A program made the position numbers and the translations under genes. The notes under the pieces were generated by a model. That model was not told the origin of the DNA. It saw nothing but the letters and a program-made list of their open reading frames with translations, and made no database searches. Shown in pieces: positions 36,895-46,113 of a DNA stretch of 64,000 bases. Within the stretch, counting starts at the first letter, position 1; every line of letters begins with the position of its first letter. This DNA is from Halomonas sp. 7T (lineage in GTDB: Bacteria; Pseudomonadota; Gammaproteobacteria; Pseudomonadales; Halomonadaceae): positions 806,001 to 870,000 of the forward strand of contig NZ_CP087112.1 in the NCBI RefSeq assembly GCF_025643255.1. The letters run 5' to 3'.

Positions 36895-37833
36895 ATGGCG
36901 GATAAACGCCCCTTGGCTATTTTTTTAATGGGTCCTACGGCGGCAGGGAAAACAGATACCGCCATCGCGCTACATGAACGACTAGGGCACGAAATAATTA
37001 GCGTTGACTCTGCCATGGTCTATCGTGGAATGGATATCGGCAGCGCCAAGCCCAGCGACGAAGAGCTTCTACGTGCCCCGCATCGGCTGATTGATATACG
37101 TGACCCCGCCGACCCGTATTCAGCGGCAGATTTTCGCGAAGATGCGCTGCAAGAGATGCGGCAAATCACCGCGGCAGGCAAGGTTCCTCTTTTGGTGGGC
37201 GGTACCATGCTCTATTACAAACGTTTGGTGGAAGGGGTGGCGAATTTACCCGCTGCCGACTACGCCATTCGTCAACGCTTAGAGACACAGCGCCAAGCGG
37301 AGGGACTTGAGGGCTTGCATCGTTTGCTTATCGAGGTTGATCCTGTCTCTGCGGCGCGCATACACCCTAATGATCCGCAGCGTTTAATGCGTGCATTAGA
37401 GGTGTATTACGCCAGCGGTCGGCCAATGAGCACCTTATGGGCGGAACAGACGCCGGAAACCTTTCCTTGGCGGGTGCTGTCCATAGCGCTAGCACCTAGT
37501 GATCGCTTAGTGCTTCACGAACGTATCGCCCAGCGTTTCAAAACAATGTTGGATGAGGGCTTGATAGATGAGGTGGCTGCCCTCAAAAAGCGTAATGACC
37601 TTCACCTGGGGCTGCCTGCTATGAAAAGCGTAGGCTACCGACAAGTGTGGGAGTATTTAAATGGTGAGTATGACAAGGCGGCACTATTAGAGCGCGGCAT
37701 TATTGCGACTCGTCAGCTTGCCAAGCGGCAATTAACGTGGTTAAGACGCTGGCCCTCGCTGACATGGATAGATTCGCAGCAGCCAGATGCTTTGGATAAG
37801 GTGCTGAAATTCGTGCGTGAAAGCGGTGCTTAG
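36895..37833 (+). CDS. miaA: tRNA dimethylallyltransferase
   Basis: Adds a dimethylallyl group to N6 of A37 in tRNAs reading UNN codons. P-loop GPTAAGKTD lies near the N-terminus, and the [17 protein letters not shown] and [14 protein letters not shown] stretches are characteristic. ATG 36895 ([14 protein letters not shown]) is chosen: GGAGGG precedes it by 10 bases and the start resembles other Halomonadaceae MiaA. The ATG at 36877 is an alternative with AAGG at 8 bases. The length is about 312 residues. Followed by hfq after 151 bases that probably contain an extra promoter. Confidence 0.94.
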   Translation: MADKRPLAIFLMGPTAAGKTDTAIALHERLGHEIISVDSAMVYRGMDIGSAKPSDEELLRAPHRLIDIRDPADPYSAADFREDALQEMRQITAAGKVPLLVGGTMLYYKRLVEGVANLPAADYAIRQRLETQRQAEGLEGLHRLLIEVDPVSAARIHPNDPQRLMRALEVYYASGRPMSTLWAEQTPETFPWRVLSIALAPSDRLVLHERIAQRFKTMLDEGLIDEVAALKKRNDLHLGLPAMKSVGYRQVWEYLNGEYDKAALLERGIIATRQLAKRQLTWLRRWPSLTWIDSQQPDALDKVLKFVRESGA

Positions 37834-37984
37834 CGTAAGATAGTGAGTTCGTAAGTGAGTGTTTTCGAGCGGCCGGTTGGCTCTAGTGACAACACCCAGC
37901 CTTTCGGGCAATAAGATTGCGGCGTAGCACCAGTTAGGGCACGCCATTAATAACCAACCCCAACGACAGTTTAGGGAGAGCAAC

Positions 37985-38233
37985 ATGTCCAAAGGGCAGT
38001 CCCTTCAAGATCCGTACCTGAATATTTTGCGCAAGGAGCGCATTCCGGTCTCTATCTTCCTGGTAAACGGCATTAAGCTGCAAGGCCAGATTGAATCGTT
38101 TGACCAGTTTGTCATCTTGTTGCGTAACACAGTCAGTCAGATGGTTTACAAACACGCTATTTCCACGGTCGTGCCCTCGCGCAATGTGCGCCTGCCAGCA
38201 CAAGATCCCGCCGCGCCTGACGCGGACATCTAA
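37985..38233 (+). CDS. hfq: RNA chaperone Hfq
   Basis: Hexameric Sm-like protein promoting small-RNA pairing with mRNAs. The Sm1 motif (residues about 18-45, [18 protein letters not shown]) and Sm2 ([12 protein letters not shown]) are intact. At 82 residues it has only a short acidic C-terminal tail (ending APDADI). GGGAGAG precedes the ATG. The miaA-hfq-hflX order is the classical gammaproteobacterial one; hflX begins 38 bases later, so they are probably cotranscribed. Confidence 0.97.
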   Translation: MSKGQSLQDPYLNILRKERIPVSIFLVNGIKLQGQIESFDQFVILLRNTVSQMVYKHAISTVVPSRNVRLPAQDPAAPDADI

Positions 38234-38270
38234 TCCCGCTGGATAGCAAGAGAGCCGAATGAGGTATTGA

Positions 38271-39581
38271 TTGTTTTTTGAACGCCCAGACGCCGGTGAA
38301 ACGGCAGTTCTTGTTCACGTTGATTTCCATGATGAACAAGCACGTGAAGACCCGGGTGAGTTCTTGGAACTCGTGCGATCTGCTGGTGCAGAGCCTGCGA
38401 CATTGCTCACAGCTAGCCGCCAACGACCTGACTCCAGAACGTTTATAGGGACAGGTAAGTTGGAAGAGCTGCGGGCAATGCTCGCAGCTCACGAGGCCGA
38501 ACTGGTGATCTTCAACCACTCGTTAAAACCTTCCCAAGAGCGCAATCTTGAGCATGAGCTCAAGTGTCGTGTGCTTGACCGTACCGGCTTGATACTTGAT
38601 ATATTTGCACAACGGGCAAGAACACACGAAGGTAAGCTGCAAGTAGAGCTTGCCCAGCTTGAATATATGTCCACGCGCCTTATTCGTGGGTGGACTCACC
38701 TAGAGCGCCAGAAAGGCGGTATTGGTCTGCGTGGCCCGGGTGAAACCCAGCTCGAAACTGACCGCCGTCTTTTAAGAGTGCGCATCAAGTCTATTCATAG
38801 GCGGCTTGATAAAGTGCGCAGTCAGCGTGAACAGAATCGGCGCGCTCGTTCTCGGGCAGAGATTCACAGCGTATCGCTGGTAGGCTATACCAATGCGGGA
38901 AAGTCAACGCTGTTTAATGCATTAACGAACGCTGAGGTGTACGCTGCTGACCAGCTCTTCGCAACGCTGGACCCAACGCTTAGGCGCCTTGAAATTGAGG
39001 ATGTTGGCCCCGTTGTATTAGCGGATACAGTGGGCTTTATTCGTCATCTCCCTCATAAGTTGGTCGAGGCGTTTCGTGCCACTTTGCAAGAAGCTGCTGA
39101 AGCAACGCTGCTAGTGCACGTTATTGATGCGGCTGACCCTGATAGAGACTTGAACGTAGAGCAAGTGAATCGCGTTCTTGAAGAGATCGGCGCTGATAGT
39201 GTGCCGGTTCTTAAGGTCATGAATAAAATTGACAGGTTGGACAGCGCGCCGCGTATTGAGCGCGATGGACAGGGTACGCCGGAAGTGGTTTGGCTATCTG
39301 CCCAGCAAGGGCAGGGCCTAGAGCTGCTGCATGAAGCACTCACTGAGCGCTTGGCAAACGATGTTATTGGCTTCTCGCTGACGCTCTCGCCTGAGCAGGG
39401 CAAATTAAGAGCGGGTCTTCACGAGTTAAATGCCGTGAGGGAAGAGACGTTTGACGAGCAAGGCCACTCCGTATTGGATGTGCGCTTGCCACGACGTGAC
39501 TTTAACCAGCTAATGGCTCAGTTGGGTGAGCGTGCTAATACCTATTTACCTGAAACGCTGCGCGAAACCGACGAGTGGTAG
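38271..39581 (+). CDS. hflX: Ribosome-splitting GTPase HflX
   Basis: A GTPase that splits stalled or heat-damaged ribosomes. N-terminal HflX domain (residues 1-190), including KLQVELAQLEYMSTRL and GGIGLRGPGETQLETD; G domain P-loop GYTNAGKSTLFN near residue 205, ATLDPT switch, DTVGF G3 and NKID G4. Start is TTG at 38271 (MFFERPDAGE), matching the usual N-terminus of HflX, with GAGGT a few bases upstream. Length 436 compares with 426 in E. coli. A weak terminator follows. Confidence 0.94.
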   Translation: MFFERPDAGETAVLVHVDFHDEQAREDPGEFLELVRSAGAEPATLLTASRQRPDSRTFIGTGKLEELRAMLAAHEAELVIFNHSLKPSQERNLEHELKCRVLDRTGLILDIFAQRARTHEGKLQVELAQLEYMSTRLIRGWTHLERQKGGIGLRGPGETQLETDRRLLRVRIKSIHRRLDKVRSQREQNRRARSRAEIHSVSLVGYTNAGKSTLFNALTNAEVYAADQLFATLDPTLRRLEIEDVGPVVLADTVGFIRHLPHKLVEAFRATLQEAAEATLLVHVIDAADPDRDLNVEQVNRVLEEIGADSVPVLKVMNKIDRLDSAPRIERDGQGTPEVVWLSAQQGQGLELLHEALTERLANDVIGFSLTLSPEQGKLRAGLHELNAVREETFDEQGHSVLDVRLPRRDFNQLMAQLGERANTYLPETLRETDEW

Positions 39582-39593
39582 CGGCTGCCGCCG

Positions 39594-39632
39594 AACTGGC
39601 AGGCACTCACAACATTTCCGCTGTCAGTTTTT
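39594..39632 (+). terminator. Probable weak terminator after hflX
   Basis: AACTGGCAG at 39594-39602 pairs with CTGTCAGTT at 39621-39629 (nine pairs, one G-U), loop 18 bases, then TTTTT at 39628-39632. The large loop makes it imperfect, and hflK may also have its own promoter in the 117 bases that follow. Confidence 0.45.
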
Positions 39633-39687
39633 GTCTACTTATTTGTAGAAAAATGGTACAAGATTGATACAGTAATAATATTAAAAA

Positions 39688-39734
39688 GCACGGCGACCCC
39701 AGCAACAGCGGAGGTCGCGTGCAGGTGAACACCT
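39688..39734 (+). promoter_or_regulatory. Leader hairpins upstream of hflK
   Basis: GCAC-g-GCGACC at 39688-39698 pairs with GGTCGCGTGC at 39713-39722 with one bulged base, and AGGTG/CACCT at 39723-39734 forms a second small hairpin directly before the hflK ribosome-binding site. They may tune hflK translation; function is not shown. Confidence 0.3.
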
Positions 39735-39749
39735 TAGTGGAGACGAAGT

Positions 39750-41027
39750 ATGGCCTGGAACGAGCCTGGTGGTGGTAACCAGCACGACCCCTGGAGCAGC
39801 GGTGGCCGACGCGGTAATAACGGCGGCGATCGTGGCGGTAATGGTGGCAATAATGGAGGTGACAACGGCGGCAATAACGGCGGCAACAATCAAGGTCCAC
39901 CTGACCTTGACGAAGCGCTGAAGAAATTCCAAGACAAGCTTAACGGTATGTTAGGCGGTGGCAAGAAAGGTGGCGGTGGCGGTAAAGGCACGGGCGGTGG
40001 TAAAGGTGATGGCGGCAAACCCCGCAATACCTTAGCCCTGCCTGGCCTACTGGTAGTGGTTGCCCTGGCTATCTGGGCGGCGTCTGGCTTTTATCTGGTT
40101 GACCAATCCGAGCGCGGTGTTGTGCTTCGTTTTGGTGAATACCAAGGCATCGTTGATCCTGGCTTGCAGTGGAACCCGCCATTGATTGATGACGTGCGAA
40201 TGGTCAACGTGACGCGAGTTCGCTCCGTCTCGCAAACCCAGTCTATGCTTACTCGCGATGAAAACATCGTCGAAGTCGAAATATCTGCGCAGTACCAAGT
40301 CGCCAACCCGCGTGATTTTGTGCTCAACGTTCGTGATCCGGGGCTTTCCATTGAGAACGCACTGGATTCGGCGCTGCGTCACGTGGTGGGCGGTACGGAT
40401 ATGATTGAGATTTTAACCTCAGGTCGTGAAATTCTGGGTAGCTCGGTCGCAAGCCGCTTGCAAACCTACCTAGACGCTTATGGGGCAGGTATTCGTCTGC
40501 AAACCATTAACATTGAGTCGACCTCAGCGCCCGCACCGGTGATTGATGCGTTCGATGATGTTATCCGTGCCCGCGAAGATCGCCAGCGTACCATTAACGA
40601 AGGTATGGCTTATGCCAATGCGATCATCCCGGCTGCACAAGGTCAGGCGCAGCGCGTGGTTGAGCAAGGCCAAGGTTACCGCGAGTCAGTGGTTGCTGAA
40701 GCGCAGGGTCAGGCTAATCGCTTTAATGCGCTGTTAACCGAGTACCGTAATTCGCCCGCCATTATGCGCGAGCGCATGTACCTAGATGCGATCGAAGAAG
40801 TGTTTGGTAATACGCCGAAAGTGTTGTTGGATATTAGCGAAAACGCGCCATTAATGTACCTGCCTTTAGATCAAATGAGAGGCGGTTCAGGCAGCAGTAG
40901 TGCTAGTAGCAATAACAGCAGCAGTAATAGCAGCGAGACGGTTGATCCGCGTGTCCTGGATTCCCTACGCACTGGTCAGGGCAGTTCGTCGTCGAGTAAT
41001 AGCTCCATTCGCAGGGAGGGCCGCTAA
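39750..41027 (+). CDS. hflK: FtsH modulator HflK
   Basis: SPFH/prohibitin-domain protein that with HflC cages the FtsH protease in the inner membrane. A long N-terminal stretch (residues about 18-90) is Gly/Asn-rich with short GGN- and GGG-rich runs; the transmembrane helix is at about 95-114; the SPFH domain covers roughly 115-330. The C-terminal tail has a Ser/Asn-rich low-complexity stretch (residues about 378-395). Length 425. Stop and hflC ATG are adjacent, giving tight coupling. Confidence 0.96.
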   Translation: MAWNEPGGGNQHDPWSSGGRRGNNGGDRGGNGGNNGGDNGGNNGGNNQGPPDLDEALKKFQDKLNGMLGGGKKGGGGGKGTGGGKGDGGKPRNTLALPGLLVVVALAIWAASGFYLVDQSERGVVLRFGEYQGIVDPGLQWNPPLIDDVRMVNVTRVRSVSQTQSMLTRDENIVEVEISAQYQVANPRDFVLNVRDPGLSIENALDSALRHVVGGTDMIEILTSGREILGSSVASRLQTYLDAYGAGIRLQTINIESTSAPAPVIDAFDDVIRAREDRQRTINEGMAYANAIIPAAQGQAQRVVEQGQGYRESVVAEAQGQANRFNALLTEYRNSPAIMRERMYLDAIEEVFGNTPKVLLDISENAPLMYLPLDQMRGGSGSSSASSNNSSSNSSETVDPRVLDSLRTGQGSSSSSNSSIRREGR

Positions 41028-41912
41028 ATGATTAATAATCGATCCCTGCTAATCGTAGGTGGCCTTGCGGCCGTGGCTTGGTTGGCCAGCAACAGCCTGT
41101 ATGTGGTGGATGAAACCGAACGTGCTGTTAAACTGCGTTTTGGTGAGGTAATTGAAGAAAACATCCAGCCTGGGCTGCATGTTAAAATCCCGATTGCTCA
41201 GACCATTCGTAAGTTTGACACCCGCTTACTGACGTTGGATACCGATACCAGCCGTTACCTTACCCTTGAGCAGAAGGCGGTAATTGTTGATTCCTACGTT
41301 AAGTGGCAGGTCATCAATCCGACGCGTTACTACGAGGCTACAGCCGGTGACGAGTTGATGGCGATTCGCCTGATTCAGCCGCGTGTTGACGAAAGTCTGC
41401 GTAACGAGTTTGGTCGTCTTAACTTGCAAGAGATCATTGCAGAGCGTCGCGATGACCTGATGACTGGGCCTACCTCTGAGCTTGATGCGCTGATGCGCGA
41501 CGAGCTAGGTGTGGCGATTCGTGATATTCGAATCAAGCGCATCGATCTACCGCAAGATGTTTCAGCCGCCGTCTTTGAGCGGATGCGCTCTGAGCGTGAG
41601 CGTGAAGCCCGTGAGTGGCGTGCTCAGGGTCAGGAGGAAGCTGAGCGGATTCGTGCTAATGCGGATCGTCGTCGCCAAGTGCTACTCGCCCAGGCTAACG
41701 AGCGTTCTGAAACGCTGCGTGGTGAGGGTGATGCAGAAGCAGCCGCGATTTTCTCTCAGGCGTACAGTCAAGACGAAGAGTTTTTCGCTTTTTGGCGTAG
41801 TCTGAACGCTTATCGAGAAAGTTTCGCTGGCGATAACAACTTGCTGGTACTTGAGCCAGACAGTGATTTCTTCCGCTATCTGCGCAGTGCTGCTCCCAGT
41901 AACGGCGAGTAA
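41028..41912 (+). CDS. hflC: FtsH modulator HflC
   Basis: Partner of HflK in the HflKC ring around FtsH. One N-terminal transmembrane helix (residues 6-25), then an SPFH domain with AVKLRFGEVIEENIQPGLHVKIP and a coiled region of Arg/Glu/Ala-rich repeats (about 180-240). At 294 residues it is shorter than E. coli HflC (334). It starts directly after hflK. Two hairpins follow, so hisZ is probably in a separate unit. Confidence 0.96.
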   Translation: MINNRSLLIVGGLAAVAWLASNSLYVVDETERAVKLRFGEVIEENIQPGLHVKIPIAQTIRKFDTRLLTLDTDTSRYLTLEQKAVIVDSYVKWQVINPTRYYEATAGDELMAIRLIQPRVDESLRNEFGRLNLQEIIAERRDDLMTGPTSELDALMRDELGVAIRDIRIKRIDLPQDVSAAVFERMRSEREREAREWRAQGQEEAERIRANADRRRQVLLAQANERSETLRGEGDAEAAAIFSQAYSQDEEFFAFWRSLNAYRESFAGDNNLLVLEPDSDFFRYLRSAAPSNGE

Positions 41913-41980
41913 GTTTGCAAGCTAAAGCCCCGCCTAAATGTGCGGGGTTCATCTGGCCCGCAAACGTGATAGACTTTATT

Positions 41981-42004
41981 AACCGGGCGTCGCCCGGTTT
42001 TTTT
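41981..42004 (+). terminator. Rho-independent terminator after hflC
   Basis: AACCGGG at 41981-41987 pairs with CCCGGTT at 41993-41999, loop 5, followed by a run of seven T (41998-42004). An earlier hairpin, AGCCCCGC/GCGGGGTT at 41926-41933 and 41942-41949, precedes it without a T-run. Confidence 0.9.
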
Positions 42005-42100
42005 GTGGCCCTCGTTTCGTGAACGTTTACCTGCAGCGCCCGGTGAGGCTGTTGGTAGCGTCGTTAGAAAGGGTCTTCATCGTCTCGCAGGATTGTTCAC

Positions 42101-44589
<2,489 letters not shown>

Positions 44590-44651
44590 GTGAGTCTTCA
44601 TATTGTTAGTATGAATAGGTAAGCGAAGTCACAGAAATAGAGAGTTGCGAG

Positions 44652-44687
44652 AGAGAGGAGCGATATAATCGCTCCTCTCTTGTTTTT
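44652..44687 (+). terminator. Rho-independent terminator after purA
   Basis: A perfect 12-pair stem AGAGAGGAGCGA at 44652-44663 with TCGCTCCTCTCT at 44669-44680, loop TATAA, then TGTTTTT. Strong for the plus strand; it lacks a T-run for cobO on the other strand. Confidence 0.93.
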
Positions 44688-44737
44688 AGGGGGTTAGCTA
44701 TTACTTGTTAGTTCTTGTGTCTCAGCGCCCCAACGTC

Positions 44738-45337
44738 CTAAAAATCGATACCCCGTCGAGCCTGTAAGCCGTTATTAAACGCATGACGTACTTCCTGCAT
44801 TTCAGTCACTGTGTCTGCCATGCCGACGAGATCACGGTGGGCGTTGCGGCCAGTAATAATCACGGTTTGCTCTTTGGGCCGATTGATGAGCGCCTGCTTA
44901 ACCGTGGCAATATCTAAATATCCAAACTTCAGCATGTAGGTAATTTCATCCAGCACGACTAAGTAGGTGTCCGGATCGGCGAGCATTTTTTCCGCTTCTT
45001 GCCAAACGGCTTGGCAAGCCCGTGTATCGGCCTCTCTATCCTGGGTGTCCCAGGTAAAACCAGTCGCCATAATTTCAACGCTTAGATTTGGATCTTCTTC
45101 CAAACGGTCGCGCTCGCCGCACTCCCATTGGCCTTTAATGAACTGCACGACCGCCACCTTATAGCCGTACCCCAACGCCCGAGTAACGGTGCCCCAAGCT
45201 GCCGTTGTTTTCCCTTTCCCATTGCCTGTATTTACAAGTAGTAGGCCGCGCTGCTCAGTCGCATTGGCCACTTTTTCATCAACGCGGGCTTTCAGTTTTT
45301 CCATGGACGCCTTATGGCGTGTATCACGATCACTCAT
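44738..45337 (-). CDS. cobO: Cob(I)yrinic acid a,c-diamide adenosyltransferase
   Basis: Adds the 5'-deoxyadenosyl group to corrinoids (BtuR/CobO type). P-loop GNGKGKTT at residues 38-45, then VVQFIKGQWECGERD and VVLDEITYMLKFGYLD. 199 residues, the usual length. It stands alone; no other cobalamin synthesis gene is in the window. The divergent gap to yajQ (45338-45548) shows no B12-box that I could recognise, so riboswitch control is not supported. It may serve cobalamin salvage for enzymes such as QueG. Confidence 0.93.
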   Translation of the reverse strand: MSDRDTRHKASMEKLKARVDEKVANATEQRGLLLVNTGNGKGKTTAAWGTVTRALGYGYKVAVVQFIKGQWECGERDRLEEDPNLSVEIMATGFTWDTQDREADTRACQAVWQEAEKMLADPDTYLVVLDEITYMLKFGYLDIATVKQALINRPKEQTVIITGRNAHRDLVGMADTVTEMQEVRHAFNNGLQARRGIDF

Positions 45338-45396
45338 AGGGGCTCCTGGGAGTTTGATTAACTTAGCGGTGGTTAGGTTAAGCGATTTTTAAGCAA

Positions 45397-45427
45397 TTAA
45401 CACTAATGCGCATAGGTTTTGTATAAA
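45397..45427 (+). promoter_or_regulatory. Possible promoter for yajQ
   Basis: TTAACA at 45397-45402 and TATAAA at 45422-45427 with a 19-base spacer, within an AT-rich stretch. The spacer is long, so this is a weak candidate. The rest of 45338-45548 shows nothing else definite. Confidence 0.25.
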
Positions 45428-45548
45428 AAAATATGTGCTGCTGCGTCGATGATTTCCTGCCTAAAATCTGTTTGTTCAGGAAGAGGATTGGCCGCGTGGG
45501 TGCTTGCTGCTCTAGAATAGTGGGTCATATCTTGTTAGGAATAATGCC

Positions 45549-46034
45549 ATGCCATCATTTGATATTGTGTCCGAGTTTGATCAACACGAAGCGTCCAATG
45601 CTGTCGATCAAGCAAATCGCGAAGTTCAAACCCGGTTTGATTTTAAGGGAGTCGATGCCAGCTTTGCTTTGGAGGGCGAGAAAGTCCAGCTAGAGGCCGA
45701 AGTCGATTTTCAACTTAAGCAAATGATCGAAGTGCTGCGTAACCGTTTGATTGCTCGTGGTATTGATGCTCGCTGCATGGATATTCAGGATGCTGTGCTC
45801 TCAGGTGTTAAAGCACGCCAGGAGGTGGTACTTAAGCAAGGGCTAGACCAAGCGGAAGCCAAAGATGTGGTAAAACGCATCAAAGGTAGCAAACTGAAAG
45901 TGCAGGCCCAAATCCAGGGGGAAAAAGTACGCGTTACGGGTAAAAAACGCGACGATTTACAAAGTGTTATGGCGCTGCTTCGTGGCGAAGAAGGGCCCGA
46001 GTTGCCGCTGCAGTTTGATAATTTTCGCGATTAA
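45549..46034 (+). CDS. yajQ: YajQ family nucleotide-binding protein
   Basis: A 161-residue protein of the YajQ family (two RNA-recognition-like folds), in Xanthomonas shown to bind cyclic di-GMP. Start MPSFDIVSEFD, central ANREVQTRFDFKG and C-terminal VRVTGKKRDDLQSVMALLR are typical. AGGA at 45537-45540 precedes the ATG by 8 bases. It sits alone ahead of pepN. Role in this organism inferred from the family only. Confidence 0.93.
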   Translation: MPSFDIVSEFDQHEASNAVDQANREVQTRFDFKGVDASFALEGEKVQLEAEVDFQLKQMIEVLRNRLIARGIDARCMDIQDAVLSGVKARQEVVLKQGLDQAEAKDVVKRIKGSKLKVQAQIQGEKVRVTGKKRDDLQSVMALLRGEEGPELPLQFDNFRD

Positions 46035-46113
46035 TTCGTGCCTCACTCAATTGTTGCGATAGCGCCCGGAACGGCGCTATCCACCGACTCAAAACTTAAA
46101 GGAGTTTCGCACT

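Noticed and set aside
39607..39932. Open frames opposite the HflK Gly-rich region
   Set aside because: They come from the repetitive GGN-type codons on the other strand, giving Tyr/His or Ala/Thr repeats, not a real protein.
39801..40020. Repeat structure that could resemble a CRISPR or satellite array
   Set aside because: The units are short and irregular and translate to the known low-complexity HflK extension; there are no spacers of regular length.
45338..45548. Cobalamin riboswitch upstream of cobO
   Set aside because: No B12-box-like sequence recognised by eye on the minus strand; not annotated without a covariance search.
45433..45693. 86-codon frame overlapping yajQ start
   Set aside because: Out-of-frame with yajQ and starts in AT-rich promoter-like sequence without a ribosome-binding site.
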